From: Flaccisagitta enflata
Lineage: Eukaryota > Chaetognatha > Sagittoidea > Aphragmophora
Reading direction: 5' to 3'
NCBI GenBank assembly: GCA_965153355.1
Contig: OZ231127.1
Span: 95,046,001-95,110,000, forward strand
DNA length: 64,000 bases
Part shown: positions 25,073 through 55,925 of the stretch, piece by piece
Position numbering within the stretch: the stretch's first letter is position 1
How the letters are laid out: every line of letters starts with the position of its first letter
Translations under genes and position numbers: made by a program
The notes under the pieces: generated by a model
What the model saw: only the letters and a program-made list of their open reading frames with translations
What the model was told of the DNA's origin: nothing
Database searches by the model: none

Positions 25073-25434
25073 GTTTAATTTGCTTTCAACAAGTTTAATT
25101 CCCTTTTTCAAGATTCAAGACTCCGGTGATCGCGTTGGTGGGCAACGACGCTTGTTGGTCTCAAATCGCCCGCGAGCAAGTCCCGATGCTGGGTAGCGAC
25201 ACCGCCTGCGCCTTGGAATACACTCCGTACCACCAGGCCGTCGAGGGCTTTGGCGCCAAAGGCTTCGTCATCGGAAACGCCGTCGACCAAGTGGAACGGC
25301 TCGTCAAAGATGGCGAGAAGGAAGTGGATCGCATCCTGGAGGAAGCTAGGAAGGAGTGTGGAGAAGGCAAAGCGGTACTCATCAACGCTCTTATTGGCAA
25401 GTCCGACTTCAGAGCTGGCAGTATCAGCGTTTGA
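8375..25434 (+). CDS. HACL2 (ILVBL): 2-hydroxyacyl-CoA lyase 2 / acetolactate synthase-like protein (5 exons)
   Basis: A thiamine-diphosphate enzyme of the ER membrane. Family knowledge: the vertebrate orthologue cleaves 2-hydroxyacyl-CoA to formyl-CoA and a chain-shortened aldehyde. Five exons (8375-8512, 10071-10356, 21214-21626, 23745-24589, 25113-25434) join in phase to 667 codons; human ILVBL has about 632. Residues 1-30 hold one hydrophobic anchor. RHE with the catalytic Glu is at E84. GDG at 545-547 followed by N572 forms the ThDP/Mg site. [20 protein letters not shown] and [20 protein letters not shown] are strongly conserved. Two insertions are unusual: a poly-Gly run near residues 210-222 (exon 3) and an acidic/Gly/Ser-rich block near 442-470 (exon 4). 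No stop or frameshift is seen, so the gene looks functional. Confidence 0.95.
8581..9088. repeat. HACL2 intron 1: dispersed repeat and (TAC/ACT)n array
   Basis: 8660-8775 is an inverted copy of the AAGAACA/TAAGAGA repeat (TATAAGAGACAAC, CAGCCTGAGTGTTCTTAA). 8775-9088 is an imperfect ACT/TAC trinucleotide array of about 300 bp. Confidence 0.65.
9105..9345 (-). repeat. Family B (PalGTCC) copy h, long subtype
   Basis: It starts AACAAGGTCATTAGACCT, then holds GACATTTGAAATGGCCATTTA, a GACC tract, and ends TCGTGTAGCACGCGACTAG. It is collinear with the copy at 22600-22848 over about 240 bp, so this is a distinct subfamily with its own left half. Confidence 0.65.
9475..9989 (+). repeat. Family A (foldback-minisatellite) copy 1
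   Basis: The left arm 9475-9530 (GGGGGAATTTCCATACGTCC) is inverted at 9856-9908 (GGACGTATGGAAATTCCCC). Between them lies a minisatellite of about 22 nt per unit, of the type CCTCAAATCAGCCCTCCAGG. After the right arm comes a hairpin (GCCCTGCT...AGCAGGGC) and the tail GGGTACCGCTGACCATG. The tail ends about 80 bp before HACL2 exon 2. Confidence 0.8.
10071..10356 (+). CDS. HACL2 (ILVBL): HACL2 exon 2 (residues 47-142)
   Basis: Acceptor CCAAATCCAG|GTC, donor AAAG|GTGAGG, phase 1. It encodes the start of the N-terminal Pyr domain, including RHE (E84). A 90-bp (GA)n tract begins about 12 bp after the donor. Confidence 0.93.
10367..10570. repeat. (GA)n then (CAGA)n microsatellite
   Basis: About 47 GA units are followed by degenerate CAGA/CACA repeats, immediately after the exon 2 donor of HACL2. 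Confidence 0.95.
10571..11535. other. HACL2 intron 2, no feature recognised
   Basis: Unique-looking, moderately AT-rich intron sequence with no conserved coding frame and no repeat that I can match elsewhere in the window. Confidence 0.4.
11536..11692 (+). repeat. Family B (PalGTCC) copy b
   Basis: The palindrome GTCGCGGACTCGCGACT is followed by CTAGAACTTGCTGTGTC and GGTCGGTCGGTCGGTC. Then come CTCCTGCCCACCCGTCCGCG and GTATACGGCCCTGTTT. It is complete at both ends. Confidence 0.75.
11761..12512. repeat. Foldback element, ~140-bp arms
   Basis: The left arm 11761-11900 (TTCAATCTCATTTGACACAAA) is inverted at 12370-12512 (TTTGTGTCAAATGAGATTGAA). The match continues through TTTTCAGTTTGATTTTTTT and the segment reading GACATTTTTTGT. 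The central 470 bp is AT-rich without a coding frame, as in a non-autonomous foldback transposon. Confidence 0.75.
12809..13300 (-). mobile_element. Probable 3' end of a LINE with (TTGAA)n tail
   Basis: Read on the - strand, AAATAAACTGTTTGAATTGA ends in tandem TTGAA units at 12809-12830. A short pentamer array after an AATAAA-like signal is characteristic of CR1/L2-clade 3' ends. It lies in the same orientation as the LINE at 15320-19319 and could be its displaced 3' UTR or a separate truncated copy. Confidence 0.5.
13301..14930. other. HACL2 intron 2, no feature recognised
   Basis: AT-rich sequence lacking conserved open frames. CCTAACCTAACCTAACC-like text at 13856-13876 is a short local tract, too short and degenerate to call telomeric. 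Confidence 0.35.
14935..15140 (-). repeat. Fragment related to the intron-3 satellite of DEPDC5
   Basis: CCAACCAGCCCAACCAGCC and CTACCACCC are the inverted form of the GGCTGGTTGGGTGGTAGG element repeated at 34080-35000. The GATTTGGCTGAAATTTTGC and CCAACTGGCCCAACCAGCC segments correspond to its other half. It is a single dispersed copy of that satellite. Confidence 0.5.
15320..16657 (-). CDS. LINE ORF2, C-terminal part: RT palm, thumb and tail
   Basis: It continues the reverse transcriptase from [13 protein letters not shown]. Motifs in order are [18 protein letters not shown], then [20 protein letters not shown], then the catalytic FADD, then the SFLGITID and WEKHC thumb segments. A C-terminal region of about 200 residues ends at the stop at 15320. 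The first ATG of this part corresponds to 16492, but the frame is open back to the insertion. Confidence 0.9.
   Translation of the reverse strand, partial: TTHATLDFIKNIETSIESRNYAIGVFCDLSKAFDTLNHEILLCKLEHYGIRGTALMWFESYLKNRTQYVELNGFKSSCLPLKTGVPQGSILGPLLFLLYINDLPSASKLKCVIFADDTNLLIEGNDLEKMIDSLNQELKEISDFFKANQLKLNPKKTKSVIFRRKTLRHDYVLSDILLDGEVLAVNDEASFLGITIDSNLSWEKHCTNVANKISRNNSVINRMKNLLPPQTLKILYHSFIQPHVQYGLPAWGGCNAQNRKRIITIQKRAIRTITKSYFSAHTEPRMKELGLLKFNDLYEQQCLMLTHDCYFQRAPKMIINLISRQNSEYNLRGQAQNPLDLKIPNLKSRAACNSFSVKAPVQWNNTPIELRQIEQKPLFKRKIKKAILNRYDHKTDCNGCFYNLLFERWPNRSISKLRKFVKNIHNQIAHVNMNMLQKLNFVTDP
16666..17384. mobile_element. hAT-like non-autonomous insertion with 8-bp TSD
   Basis: Direct repeats GTTGTGAC at 16658-16665 and 17385-17392 flank 719 bp that interrupt the LINE. 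The left end reads TAGAGTTCGGCGA, similar to hAT termini; the right end, complemented, reads TAACGGTCGAAGG, so the inverted ends are imperfect. Inside are T-rich sequence, CGGTT motifs and a (GA)n tract at 17154-17233. There is no transposase. The 8-bp duplication supports hAT mobilisation. Confidence 0.8.
17154..17233. repeat. (GA)n microsatellite inside the hAT-like insertion
   Basis: About 40 GA units. Because it lies inside the transposon, the tract either moved with the element or grew after insertion. Confidence 0.95.
17385..19319 (-). CDS. LINE ORF2, N-terminal part: APE endonuclease and RT fingers
   Basis: Begins at the ATG whose complement is at 19317-19319. The AP-endonuclease domain spans about residues 60-310, with catalytic-type motifs [15 protein letters not shown] and YTDHLPVF. 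A basic linker follows (residues about 390-430), then the RT start: [34 protein letters not shown] and QYGFRSGH. The frame stops immediately inside the insertion, so without its 3' half it would lack the catalytic Asp pair. Confidence 0.9.
19320..20420. other. LINE 5' flank / HACL2 intron 2, no gene
   Basis: The first several hundred bases are presumably the 5' UTR of the - strand LINE; the boundary is not visible. I found no conserved frame or repeat match in the remainder. Confidence 0.35.
20424..20573. repeat. Hairpin element H1 (~150 bp)
   Basis: Inverted arms: GTGAAATTATAT to ATATAATTTTAC outside, and TTTGCATTTTTAAAAACATGG to CCATGTTCTTGGAAATGCAAA inside, around a short AT-rich loop. 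It shares CATG(T)TCTT near the loop and ATTTGCAT in the stem with H2 (32742-32886) and H3 (60332-60478). Confidence 0.7.
20655..21062. repeat. (CTTT/CATT)n microsatellite
   Basis: A 400-bp compound tetranucleotide array that changes from CATTCTTT to pure CTTT. It ends about 150 bp before HACL2 exon 3. Confidence 0.95.
21214..21626 (+). CDS. HACL2 (ILVBL): HACL2 exon 3 (residues 142-279)
   Basis: Acceptor CCTTAG|GCCGCGG, donor AAACCG|GTAAGA, phase 0 at its end. It encodes the remainder of the Pyr domain ([19 protein letters not shown] and [17 protein letters not shown]) and the linker, with a GGA-repeat poly-Gly insertion at 21422-21447. Confidence 0.93.
21890..22155. repeat. GTTGGTCCGTC + (ATTC)n + GAGGCGCACATATTG repeat
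   Basis: The same flank order as 5158-5330: a GGTTGGTCCGTCACACAAAC block, a tetranucleotide array (here about 17 CATT units at 22018-22096), then GCGAGGCGCACATATTGGCC. It lies in HACL2 intron 3. Confidence 0.6.
22600..22966 (-). repeat. Family B (PalGTCC) copy i, long subtype
   Basis: It begins AACAAGGTCATTAGACCTTA, shares GACATTTGAAAT with copy h, has six GACC units, and ends AGAGTCGCGTAGCACGCGACT. The adjoining 22905-22966 (ATTGTGAGTCACAATTTGTG) also occurs after copy d at 29845. Confidence 0.65.
23320..23372. repeat. 26-nt direct duplication
   Basis: CGTCATAGCAAGTTGATGGC followed by ATACC occurs twice in tandem in HACL2 intron 3. Confidence 0.7.
23745..24589 (+). CDS. HACL2 (ILVBL): HACL2 exon 4 (residues 280-561)
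   Basis: Acceptor GAAATAG|GTGATC, donor AAAAG|GTGCGT, phase 2. It encodes the central domain ([33 protein letters not shown]) and the first half of the PP domain with GDG. A Gly/Ser-rich insertion lies at about 24230-24312. Confidence 0.93.
24625..25075. repeat. (AAC)n and related trinucleotide arrays in HACL2 intron 4
   Basis: Imperfect ACA/GCA/GAC triplets up to about 24780, a CACCGCCAA dodecamer block at 24945-24980, and then about 29 pure AAC units at 24984-25071. The array ends about 40 bp before exon 5. Confidence 0.9.
25113..25434 (+). CDS. HACL2 (ILVBL): HACL2 exon 5 (residues 561-667, stop TGA)
   Basis: Acceptor TTTTTCAAG|ATTCAAG, which restores the split Arg codon. It encodes [20 protein letters not shown] with the ThDP-site Asn572, and ends in [10 protein letters not shown] like the human protein. 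An AATAAA at 26208 is a possible poly(A) signal. Confidence 0.93.
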
Positions 25435-25661
25435 TGTGGTTGATTGGCGGCGGCTGCAGGCTTTTTGGCTTATTATCATTTGCAAATTGGACGTTGTAGA
25501 GTTGCAAGACTTGGTCAGATATAAGCGACACTTATTAATCTTCATGTTGTGTTCTAAGAGATGTTGTGTGTCTGTTGGTCAGATGAAGAATTAGTGTGGG
25601 TAAACGATTTCTTTCACATCATCTTTTGAACAGTTTTTTTTTGAAATTCCCGAGGTTTTGA

Positions 25662-25766
<105 letters not shown>

Positions 25767-26207
25767 GATTCACATACTCCTCAGGTTTTCATGCTCAATA
25801 CGAATCTATGCAATTAATGAGCATAGATCTGTTGATACGGAGAGATCGTTGTCTATGTACGTGTGCTTTCGAGTTATTCTTCGTTTGAAAAAAATGCTCA
25901 TTTGCTCAAAAAATTATTGATATCACATATCATTACCCATGCACCTGTCCATGTAACTTAACAAATAAGAACTTAACAAATAAGAAGTGATCAAAAGAAT
26001 CAATTTCATCAAAGATTAAAAAATGGTGAAGTAAAAAACTATGTAGGAGACAAAATTTTCGCCACGACGGGCTTGTTATAATGATTCCAACCTGGTTATT
26101 CTTAATTTTGGATTTAAATCTTATTTATCTTACTACATCAGTTGATCGTTTAAAGAATTGTAAACATTGTGGTGTGTTTTCAACATTTTATCAATACTCA
26201 AGATTTT

Positions 26208-26213
26208 AATAAA
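26208..26213 (+). promoter_or_regulatory. Possible poly(A) signal for HACL2
   Basis: AATAAA 770 bp after the stop codon, the first canonical hexamer noticed downstream. No cleavage site is confirmed. Confidence 0.25.
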
Positions 26214-26529
26214 AGATTTTCCGATTATGAAGAAAAGCTTTTCTTTCATCGTAGAAATAAATAGAGCCCAGAAATTTTACACATAAGCAGGCTCATGACC
26301 ATGACCAAGTGAGTAAGTTTGGCCGCAGGGTCGGTCGGGTCGGTTCCTCTGTAGCTCGTCGGTCGGTTGGTCGGTTGGTCGGTTGGCTTTCGCGTGTAAT
26401 CAAAAGTGTATTAATTCAATTCTACTTTAGCATTAATGCACTTGCTTTGCCGAGTTTCTTTAGTGGCCTAACTTTCCCAGCTTAACTCTGTCTCCCTTGT
26501 ACCTGCACGCCTTATTTGTTCACCTTTTT

Positions 26530-26860
26530 TGGCAGCGGCCCTTACAAGGCCAATGTCCTGAGCAACACAGTGGTGAACCATCAAAAGTTTGTTCCCTTTA
26601 AAGCCTTAAAGCCTATTTTTTCAAACTCTAAACAACCTCTTTCAGATCTGGATTCAGCCCTTGAAATTGCCCACTCAGGCTTTAAGCGTTCTCCTATATT
26701 TTTCATCAACCCTCAAAACCTTTATTACATCAAATACTATACCCCTCAGAATTTCTAAGAATTCATCTCTGTGTTCCACAGTACACCAGCTCTTTCTTGT
26801 TAGTGATGTGCTTCTATTGCGGGTACGGATTACCGCTGCCCACCTGCTACCTGCTGTAAC
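26530..26860 (+). repeat. Family A copy 6, decayed
   Basis: The left arm GGCAGCGGCCCTTACAAGG and AATGTCCTGAGCAACACAG matches the family arm with mutations. Degenerate 20-nt units follow (TTCAGCCCTTGAAATTGCCC, CTCAGGCTTTAAG). A broken tail-like GCGGGTACGGATTACCGCTG is near 26818. It is the only copy far from a recognised exon. Confidence 0.5.
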
Positions 26861-27177
26861 TGACTGGTTTTGAACATTGATATGCTGAAAGATGATGGCC
26901 TCGGGAGGAGGGCGTTTTATTCTTAAGTGTCAGTTACTAATGTAAATTTCGTTTACAGCCAGTTGAGAAGATTTGGTTCACGGACTAGACAAAGTCGTTT
27001 ATATTCATTACTTTGTCACTTTTTCCTCATTTATATCAATGGGGAAACAACATTGGGATTTCTGAGACTAAGAGTGTTGGGGATGACACTTTTACGCACC
27101 GGCTTACATTTGAGTACGCGTGGGATTAAATTTGTACCTGTAGAACTACAGCTCGGATTTCAGGGGACCGACAATTT

Positions 27178-27382
27178 TTAGTCGCGTGCACGCGACTCTA
27201 CAACCCGCTTTGTCCGTCGGTCCGTCGGTCGGTCTGTCGGTTGGTCCGTCACACTTTACTTTTTTTTATGATTTTATTTCTTTGACCTCACTGCTCTTGC
27301 CCAAATGGTCTGGTGACCTCAAAAATGGCCCCTGCCCACCTGCACGCGACTTCGGTAGCCGTGTATCCGGCCTTGTTTTCTC
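27178..27382 (+). repeat. Family B (PalGTCC) copy c
   Basis: The palindrome AGTCGCGTGCACGCGACT is followed by CTACAACCCGCTTTGTCC, a GGTC tract, CCCTGCCCACCTGCACGCGA, and the end GCCGTGTATCCGGCCTTGTT. It is complete, and its palindrome is perfect. Confidence 0.8.
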
Positions 27383-27488
27383 TTATAGGCGGACTTCTGT
27401 TATTGTCAACAAAAGAAATAAAAGAAATTAACATGAAGGGACCATGAATTTGCATCTGTTGTAGATGGTATTCCTTTGCTGGCGGGCC

Positions 27489-27490
<2 letters not shown>

Positions 27491-27557
<67 letters not shown>
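27491..27557. repeat. (CT)n microsatellite
   Basis: About 33 CT units in the HACL2-DEPDC5 intergenic region. Confidence 0.95.
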
Positions 27558-27559
<2 letters not shown>

Positions 27560-27562
<3 letters not shown>

Positions 27563-29630
27563 GAGCAAAGTTCACAAGAGATACGATAAGGAGCAAAACT
27601 GGAGATATGAGTAAATCGAGGGCGCCGAACTTAAGAAGAAAACTAGTTTATAACCCGGGCAAATATATTCAGCTGTGTCAGTTGGTCAGTCTGTTGTCAA
27701 TTAGCAAAATTGTCAGGGTATTTCAAGAAGCAGACGCGCGGCTAGTATCTAGGTTGTTGGGTAGGTCCGTTGGGCTGGTTCAGTCGGTGTAATGAAGTTA
27801 TGAAGCGATCTCTTTTAAAACATAGAACTGCAAATCGTCCGCTATCGATAATTATACACACTGCACTACCACTACTTAAGGCGATTGCATGGTGTATGGT
27901 CATCTAACACCCCTGACATAATTAAGCGAACTAGAAAAATGAGCATAATTGACAGAAATAATGTATTCAGTAGGCTGAAATTTGACACAGAGAGAGCTTA
28001 GATATAGTATTTTCACAAACCGGGGCTGATTTTTGACCCCGGAAAAATGTGTGGCTCTCCGTAAGTAATATGCAAAAAATGAAATGAAAGATTTTGGCTG
28101 ATTTTGACATGGAAAGTTCAGATAATGAGACAAAGGAAGCTTCCTTTAATTTTACCACTGAAAATGCAAGAAAGTATCAAATCTCAGGTTCTTGTATCGC
28201 TGACGGACAAAAATGAGTCCACAGTACCAAGATACAGTCAGTGGCAGCTGCGAAAAGTCGCAAAACCCCTTGTCAAATAGAATGGTTTTACCAAAAAATT
28301 TGAATTCAATTAAAACCTAGAATTTGCATGATATCATTTGACGACTCTATTTGCACCTCTTGATTGACATAACTTAAACTATTTTTGTAAAACCCTCATG
28401 GAAATAACATGTTTTGATATCATCCTTAACCTGGACCTCTGTTTTGGACATTAAATTTTAATTTAAAACGCAATTATAAACGAGTTCTGATCCCAGTTCG
28501 CCTAATTTTGTCAGAGGTGTTATACATCCGTCAGAGATTGTTAGCTAGGCCTCTCAAAAGGGCACTTAGGCGGCGCACTACATTTTAGTCTAGATATGCA
28601 TACATAGGCCGACTTACTTTCGTTTAAGAATCACAAAGTTTGAAACGCCAGTGCGAGCTATTTATCTCATTCACTGTTGTGTCATTGAGAGAAAACGAAT
28701 GAGACCGAGTTAGCTTAGCCGCGGCCGTGTCAAAACGAATTTTGTATCGGTGAAGTTACAAAGTGAAAAGTTGGAAGAAAAAAAGATCAGGAGCGGCCGA
28801 AGGGCGATTCTATCAACTATCGTCTCGCGAAAAGAAATGAGAAAAGCCTTTTTTAAACAATCTCAAAAAGAAATGGATTCTCAAATTTACAAGGCGAGAG
28901 GGAGCGACTTTATTAATGTGAATTTTATCGCTTCTTCGCGTGGATTTACGCATTAAAAGATATCTCTCACTCCTGTTAAATTTCATGGATAGGTTTCAAA
29001 TGACCGTAGTGATAGAAAATAATTTTAAGGAAAGAAACAAACAAACAAACTATCAAGAAAACAGCAACGTCGTCACTAACTAGCATGGCACGCCAATAGG
29101 ATTCATAATGACAGAATAAGACACAGATAGGCAACCAAATAAGAGATCGAAACTTGTGTGCAGAGAAACGGTCGAACAGCTAGAGCCTAGCCAAACGGAC
29201 AAACAGACAGACGGGTAAAGATAAAGTTAATCATGTTGGTGGCCATGTTCATGTACGGACACTTATTTTGTGACCAGATTTACATAGTCGTTCGCTAAAC
29301 AGACACGATTCTAAAACTGATTTTGACGTTCATGTTCATGCACTTATTTTTACACAGATTTTTATAGCTTCATAGGCTTGACAGAAACGTTTAAAAATCA
29401 GAGTTTGACTTAATTTCATTCCTGCATGACCTTGAGCTTGAGAACTGATAAATGGAGTCCAAATCAAACAAATTCTCCCCAAATTTCGCTCTTCTTTCTA
29501 ATCTCGAAAATCGGCGATTCTTCTTTACAAATTATCCAAAGAATGTAAATCAAGGTCTTGTTAACCATTTGTTCTCACATAAACACTTTTAAAATGCGCT
29601 TTTCAATCGCCTCCTTTTAAATACGTCCGT
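27560..29630. other. Intergenic, no gene recognised
   Basis: Mostly AT-rich. Short frames at 28750-28956 and elsewhere have no recognisable motif. I matched no repeat of this stretch to another part of the window. Confidence 0.4.
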
Positions 29631-29635
29631 CCACG

Positions 29636-29890
29636 TTTTTAACTGCGGACACGCAACTCCATAAGAGGCTTTGTCCGTCCGTCGGTCCGTCCGTTCGTCT
29701 GTCCGTCAGCACGACTCAAAAAGTGGGAAAACGTGCGTTTTAGAAGTTCTTTGTGTATAAGCCTGTTTTTGGAAGGGAGTTGGGTGGGACGTTGGGTGTG
29801 AATGGGGGTTGGCCGCCCCTGCCCACCCGTACGTTACGATATTGTGAGTCACAATTTGTGACCCCGCTTCACTTGCTTTGTGTGTGTAAG
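29636..29890 (+). repeat. Family B (PalGTCC) copy d, variant ends
   Basis: The palindromic end is CTGCGGACACGCAACTCC, followed by ATAAGAGGCTTTGTCCGTCC. The distal part reads CCCCTGCCCACCCGTACG, then ATTGTGAGTCACAATTTGTG as after copy i. It carries the TGCGGACACGCAA variant shared with copy e. Confidence 0.65.
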
Positions 29891-30433
29891 TGTTTTTTTC
29901 CCATCATATTACCGCCTTTGTTGCCTGAGATAGCTGCCCTCTACAGGTCACTGGCGCTGCCCGCCAGCTTTCTCTATCAGGTAACCGTAATTCCAAATTC
30001 GTAGACGTGGACGTTTTCTTTATTCATTGCCTTTTATGAAACAACATCTCATCCAGTAAGAAGGAAAAACAAAGAGTGTTTCCTATCTCGGGCTTATAGT
30101 GTTTGTTGTTGCACTCACTGGCCCGAGTGCTCAAGATGTATATAAGTGTTAAGTAAACGAATTAAAATCAATTAGTTAAAGAAAAAGAACTTTTTTATTC
30201 TTAAACTAACGAAGGCTAAAACTTATGTAAAGGTCACTGAACTATCCACTCTAAGAATCTTCACTCCCCATGGACGCCAGATTTTGCGTTCTTTAAGAAT
30301 AACCTCTTTGTTTTTATGATCAGCGTCTTGCATTGAAAAATAAAGATAAAAAAAGAATTTATTCGAAAAAGTTTAGATTTATTGTTATTTCCTTTGCACG
30401 TTTTGACATGATTGACATATGCTCCCCGACGAT

Positions 30434-30787
30434 AATCTGTACTGGGGGGGTCGGTATCAACCAAGTTTGGAAATGCCAATCGGACATATGACCAGGCCAT
30501 GCGCAATCACAAATCAACTAAATAACTAGAAGGAAAAGTTCATGAGACTTCATCATTAACAGTCGTGCCAACCCTACCTTTCCCATAGTAAAGTATAGGA
30601 GCTTCCTCTTCCTCTTCCTTCTCCCTATTCATTACAATGTAAAAATGGGGTGTGGCACGACTGTAAATGATATGATCTGACTCCATTTTCCTTTTACATG
30701 CGTTTATATAATGTTATTGTGCACACTTTAGCCATATGTCTGAGTGGCATTTCCAAAGTTGGTTGATACCGACCCCCTTAATCTGTA
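30434..30787. mobile_element. hAT-type MITE, 338 bp, 8-bp TSD
   Basis: AATCTGTA at 30434-30441 and again at 30780-30787 flanks an element with inverted ends of about 45 bp: GGGGGTCGGTATCAACCA at the left and its complement at 30730-30777. A nested inverted pair, ACAGTCGTGCCA (30559) and TGGCACGACTGT (30652), lies inside. No coding capacity is present. Confidence 0.85.
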
Positions 30788-31024
30788 TTTTTTTTTTTCA
30801 AATAAAACATGAACAGGCCGGCGTTCATTTTTCCTTTCCTGATATTGACAGAAGAGATATTTCGATATTATGTCCTATATCGCCCAATTAATAGATGTAG
30901 CCCGCGTCTGGCGTTCTTGAAAAAAGTAAAAAGGAAAACACGAAAATGTTAGGATAGAGTAAATCCGACAAAAATCAAAACAAATTAACAAAAACAAACA
31001 AAAGAGCAAATACAGACTAAAAAG

Positions 31025-49609
<18,585 letters not shown>

Positions 49610-49990
49610 GATTCATCATGATTTTTTTTTTAAAGTCAATCTGACTTGCCAATTTTTTTAAAAGTCATTGCCCTTTTGCAAAGCCGTATTCGGTACTTGA
49701 TAATATTACTCTGAATATTATTACTCTTCTTTTCTTGAGCTTGACTCATTTTTTTTTGTGCTGTATCAGACTTAGTAAAGCCGGATTTCCCTGAATGACG
49801 ATTAAATTTAGTCGGTGCACTTTTTATTTTGTTGGGGTGATGCAATAATTATACATAATTAAATTCTTGAAAAAAAAACACCGGTCTTTCTGACAAGTCA
49901 TTTTTCATGCCATTTATGTGTCTCGTTGTGTTACTTCATACTGCGCTCTCTCTTTCTCTGTGTGTCTGCCCGGATCTGTCTGTTACAAAA

Positions 49991-49992
<2 letters not shown>

Positions 49993-50041
<49 letters not shown>
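49993..50041. repeat. (CT)n microsatellite
   Basis: About 24 CT units in the 622-bp DEPDC5-FAHD2 spacer. No other feature is seen in the spacer. Confidence 0.95.
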
Positions 50042-50045
<4 letters not shown>

Positions 50046-50231
50046 TTTTAAAGAGGCCAGTTGGTGCCTTACCAAAGCTTTTATACATTTGACCCGCTTC
50101 TACCAAATTAAAATTTACGCTTAGTCAGTATCGTCATAACCGCCATTTCGTCATCAACATTTTGATAATGTTACGTGATGTTACAAATTCAGATTCGTGT
50201 TTAAAACAAACTCTCAATCAACGACGCGAAG

Positions 50232-53731
<3,500 letters not shown>

Positions 53732-54137
53732 GGTTTTTTAAATTCTATTTCCTTTTTTTTTGTACTTTTTTATATCTTTTTATTCCAAAAGTACCTTATT
53801 TCATTTTTAAACTTTTTTACTTTTTTCTCCCTGTGTCACTATAGTTTTGCACTCTCTGCTCACTTTTATGGTCTCATTGGATTGATTGGTAAAAAAGTCA
53901 CTTTTATTGGCACGTGGTGTGATACCATAAACAGTCTATCAACTGAAATTGTTGAAATATATTCATTCATTCTCATCCCTTTTCGTAATTCACTGCTTAA
54001 AAAGGAACTGCGACTTATGAATAAAAGCCAGAAACAGAGACAAAGAAAAACAAGGCCAACACCTTTAAGTCGCGTGCAGGACAAAAATGACTGAACTGAC
54101 CTGACTCCTATTCTATCTTTTTATCAAAAATCACACT

Positions 54138-54985
54138 TAAACCAGACCCAAACCAGAACCAAACCAGACTCAAACCAGACTCAAATTAGACTCAAACCAG
54201 ACTCAAACCAGGCTCAAGCCAGACCCAAACCAGAACCAAACCAGACTCAAACTAGACACAAACCAGGCTCAAACCAGACTCAAACCAGAATTAAACCAGA
54301 CCTAAACCAGACCAAACCAGACCTAATCCAGACCTAAACTAGACATAAACCAGACATAAACCAGATCTAAACCAGACCTAAACCGAACATAAATCAGACA
54401 TGAACCAGACTTTAACCAGACTTAAACCAGACTCAAGCCAGACTCAAACCAGACTTAAACCTGACTCAAATCAGACTCAAACCAGACTCAAACCAGACTT
54501 AAACCAGACTTAAGCCAGACTAAAACCAGACTTAAACCAGACTTAAACCAGACTTAAACCAGACTTAAACCAGACTTAAACCAGACTTAAACCAGACTTA
54601 AACCAGACTTAAACCAGAATTAAACCTGACCCAAACCAGCAGACTTAAACCAGCAGACTTAAACCAGCAGACTTAAACCAGCAGACTTAAACCAGCAGAC
54701 TAAAACCAGCAGACTTAAACCAGCAGACTTAAACCAGCAGACTCAAACCAGCAGACTTAAACCAGCAGACTTAAACCAGCAGACTCAAACAAGCAGACTT
54801 AAACCAGCTGACTTAAACCAGCAGACTTAAACCAGAAGACTTAAACCAGCAGACTCAAACCAGCAGACTCAAACCAGCAGACTCAAACCAGCAGACTCAA
54901 ACCAGCAGACTTAAACCAGCAGACTTAAACCAGCAGACTTAAACCAGCAGACTCAAACCAGCAGACTTAAACCAGCCAACTTAAA
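54138..54985. repeat. ACCAGACTTAA minisatellite, 11-nt then 14-nt units
   Basis: From 54138 the unit is a degenerate 11-mer (ACCAGACTTAA or ACCAGACTCAA), homogeneous at 54520-54620. From about 54630 it becomes a 14-mer (ACCAGCAGACTTAA) with an inserted CAG, repeated about 24 times to 54970. Confidence 0.95.
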
Positions 54986-55520
54986 CTATGCCAAAAAACT
55001 AGGTTAAATGACCAAAAATGACCTGAAATGTTCCAAAATGACTTGAAAAGACTTAAAACTATTTTAAATGCCCAAAAATGACACAAATGACTTATTTGAA
55101 CAAATTGACAAAAATGATCAAAAATGACCAAGAATGACTAAAAGCAACCAACAATGACCAACAGCAACCAAAAATGACCAAAAACAACAAAAAAATGACT
55201 CAAAATAACTCCAGACGACCCAAACTGACCAAAAACGACGCAGAAAAGGAAAGTGTTACCAAAAACTACACAGCCAAAAAATAACTTAGAGTGACTTAGA
55301 ATGACTCAGAATGACTTGTAATGACTTAGAATGACTTAAAATAACTTAGAATGACTAAGAATGACTTAAAATGACTTATAATAACAAAAAATGACAAAAA
55401 GTTACAAAAATGACAAAAAATGACAAAATGACTTAAGTGACTAGAATTAACTGAAAATGACTGGAAATGACTTAGAATGACTTAAAATGACTTAAAATGA
55501 CATAAAATACCCTAAAATGA
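54986..55520. repeat. AATGACTTAG-type decamer field
   Basis: Irregular 10-11-nt units (AATGACTTAG, AATGACCAAA, AATGACAAAA) continue directly from the preceding minisatellite, suggesting an older related array. Confidence 0.8.
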
Positions 55521-55539
55521 CGTAAATCGACGAAAAAAA

Positions 55540-55618
55540 GCTAAGTGTTACGGACCGACGGACAGACCGACCGACAGACGGACGGAGTGGGTCATAGAGT
55601 CGCGTGCACGCGACTAAA
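55540..55618 (-). repeat. Family B (PalGTCC) copy k, end fragment
   Basis: GTTACGGACCGACGGACAG, GACC/GACG units, then AGAGTCGCGTGCACGCGACT followed by A-rich sequence. Only the palindromic half is present. Confidence 0.65.
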
Positions 55619-55925
55619 AAAAGAGGAAGAGGCAGAAGAATGTTCCGACAAAGACAAGAGATAGATAGACGGGAAGAGAAACAACAACAACAAAACAAAA
55701 ACAAAAACAAAACAGTTCCAAATGTGTTAGATAATCAGCGGTGCCCAAATCCCATGTCTACTTTAGGTAGTGAGATACTGAGAGGCAGCAGGCACAAAGG
55801 AGCCGTTGACCTATTTTCTATCCCAAAGGCAATCCTGAATGAAGGACTTTTTGAGCTTTGGGGGTTTAGATGAAAGCATTTGTGAAACAATATTGACCTT
55901 AAGCCTGATCTTTGGATTTGGCTTA

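Noticed and set aside
28750-28956. 68-codon basic frame in the HACL2-DEPDC5 spacer
   Set aside because: No motif, no splice-compatible partner and no homology recognised.
54138-54985. CRISPR-like array (regular short repeats)
   Set aside because: The 11/14-nt units are contiguous without unique spacers and lie in a eukaryotic genome: a minisatellite, not CRISPR.
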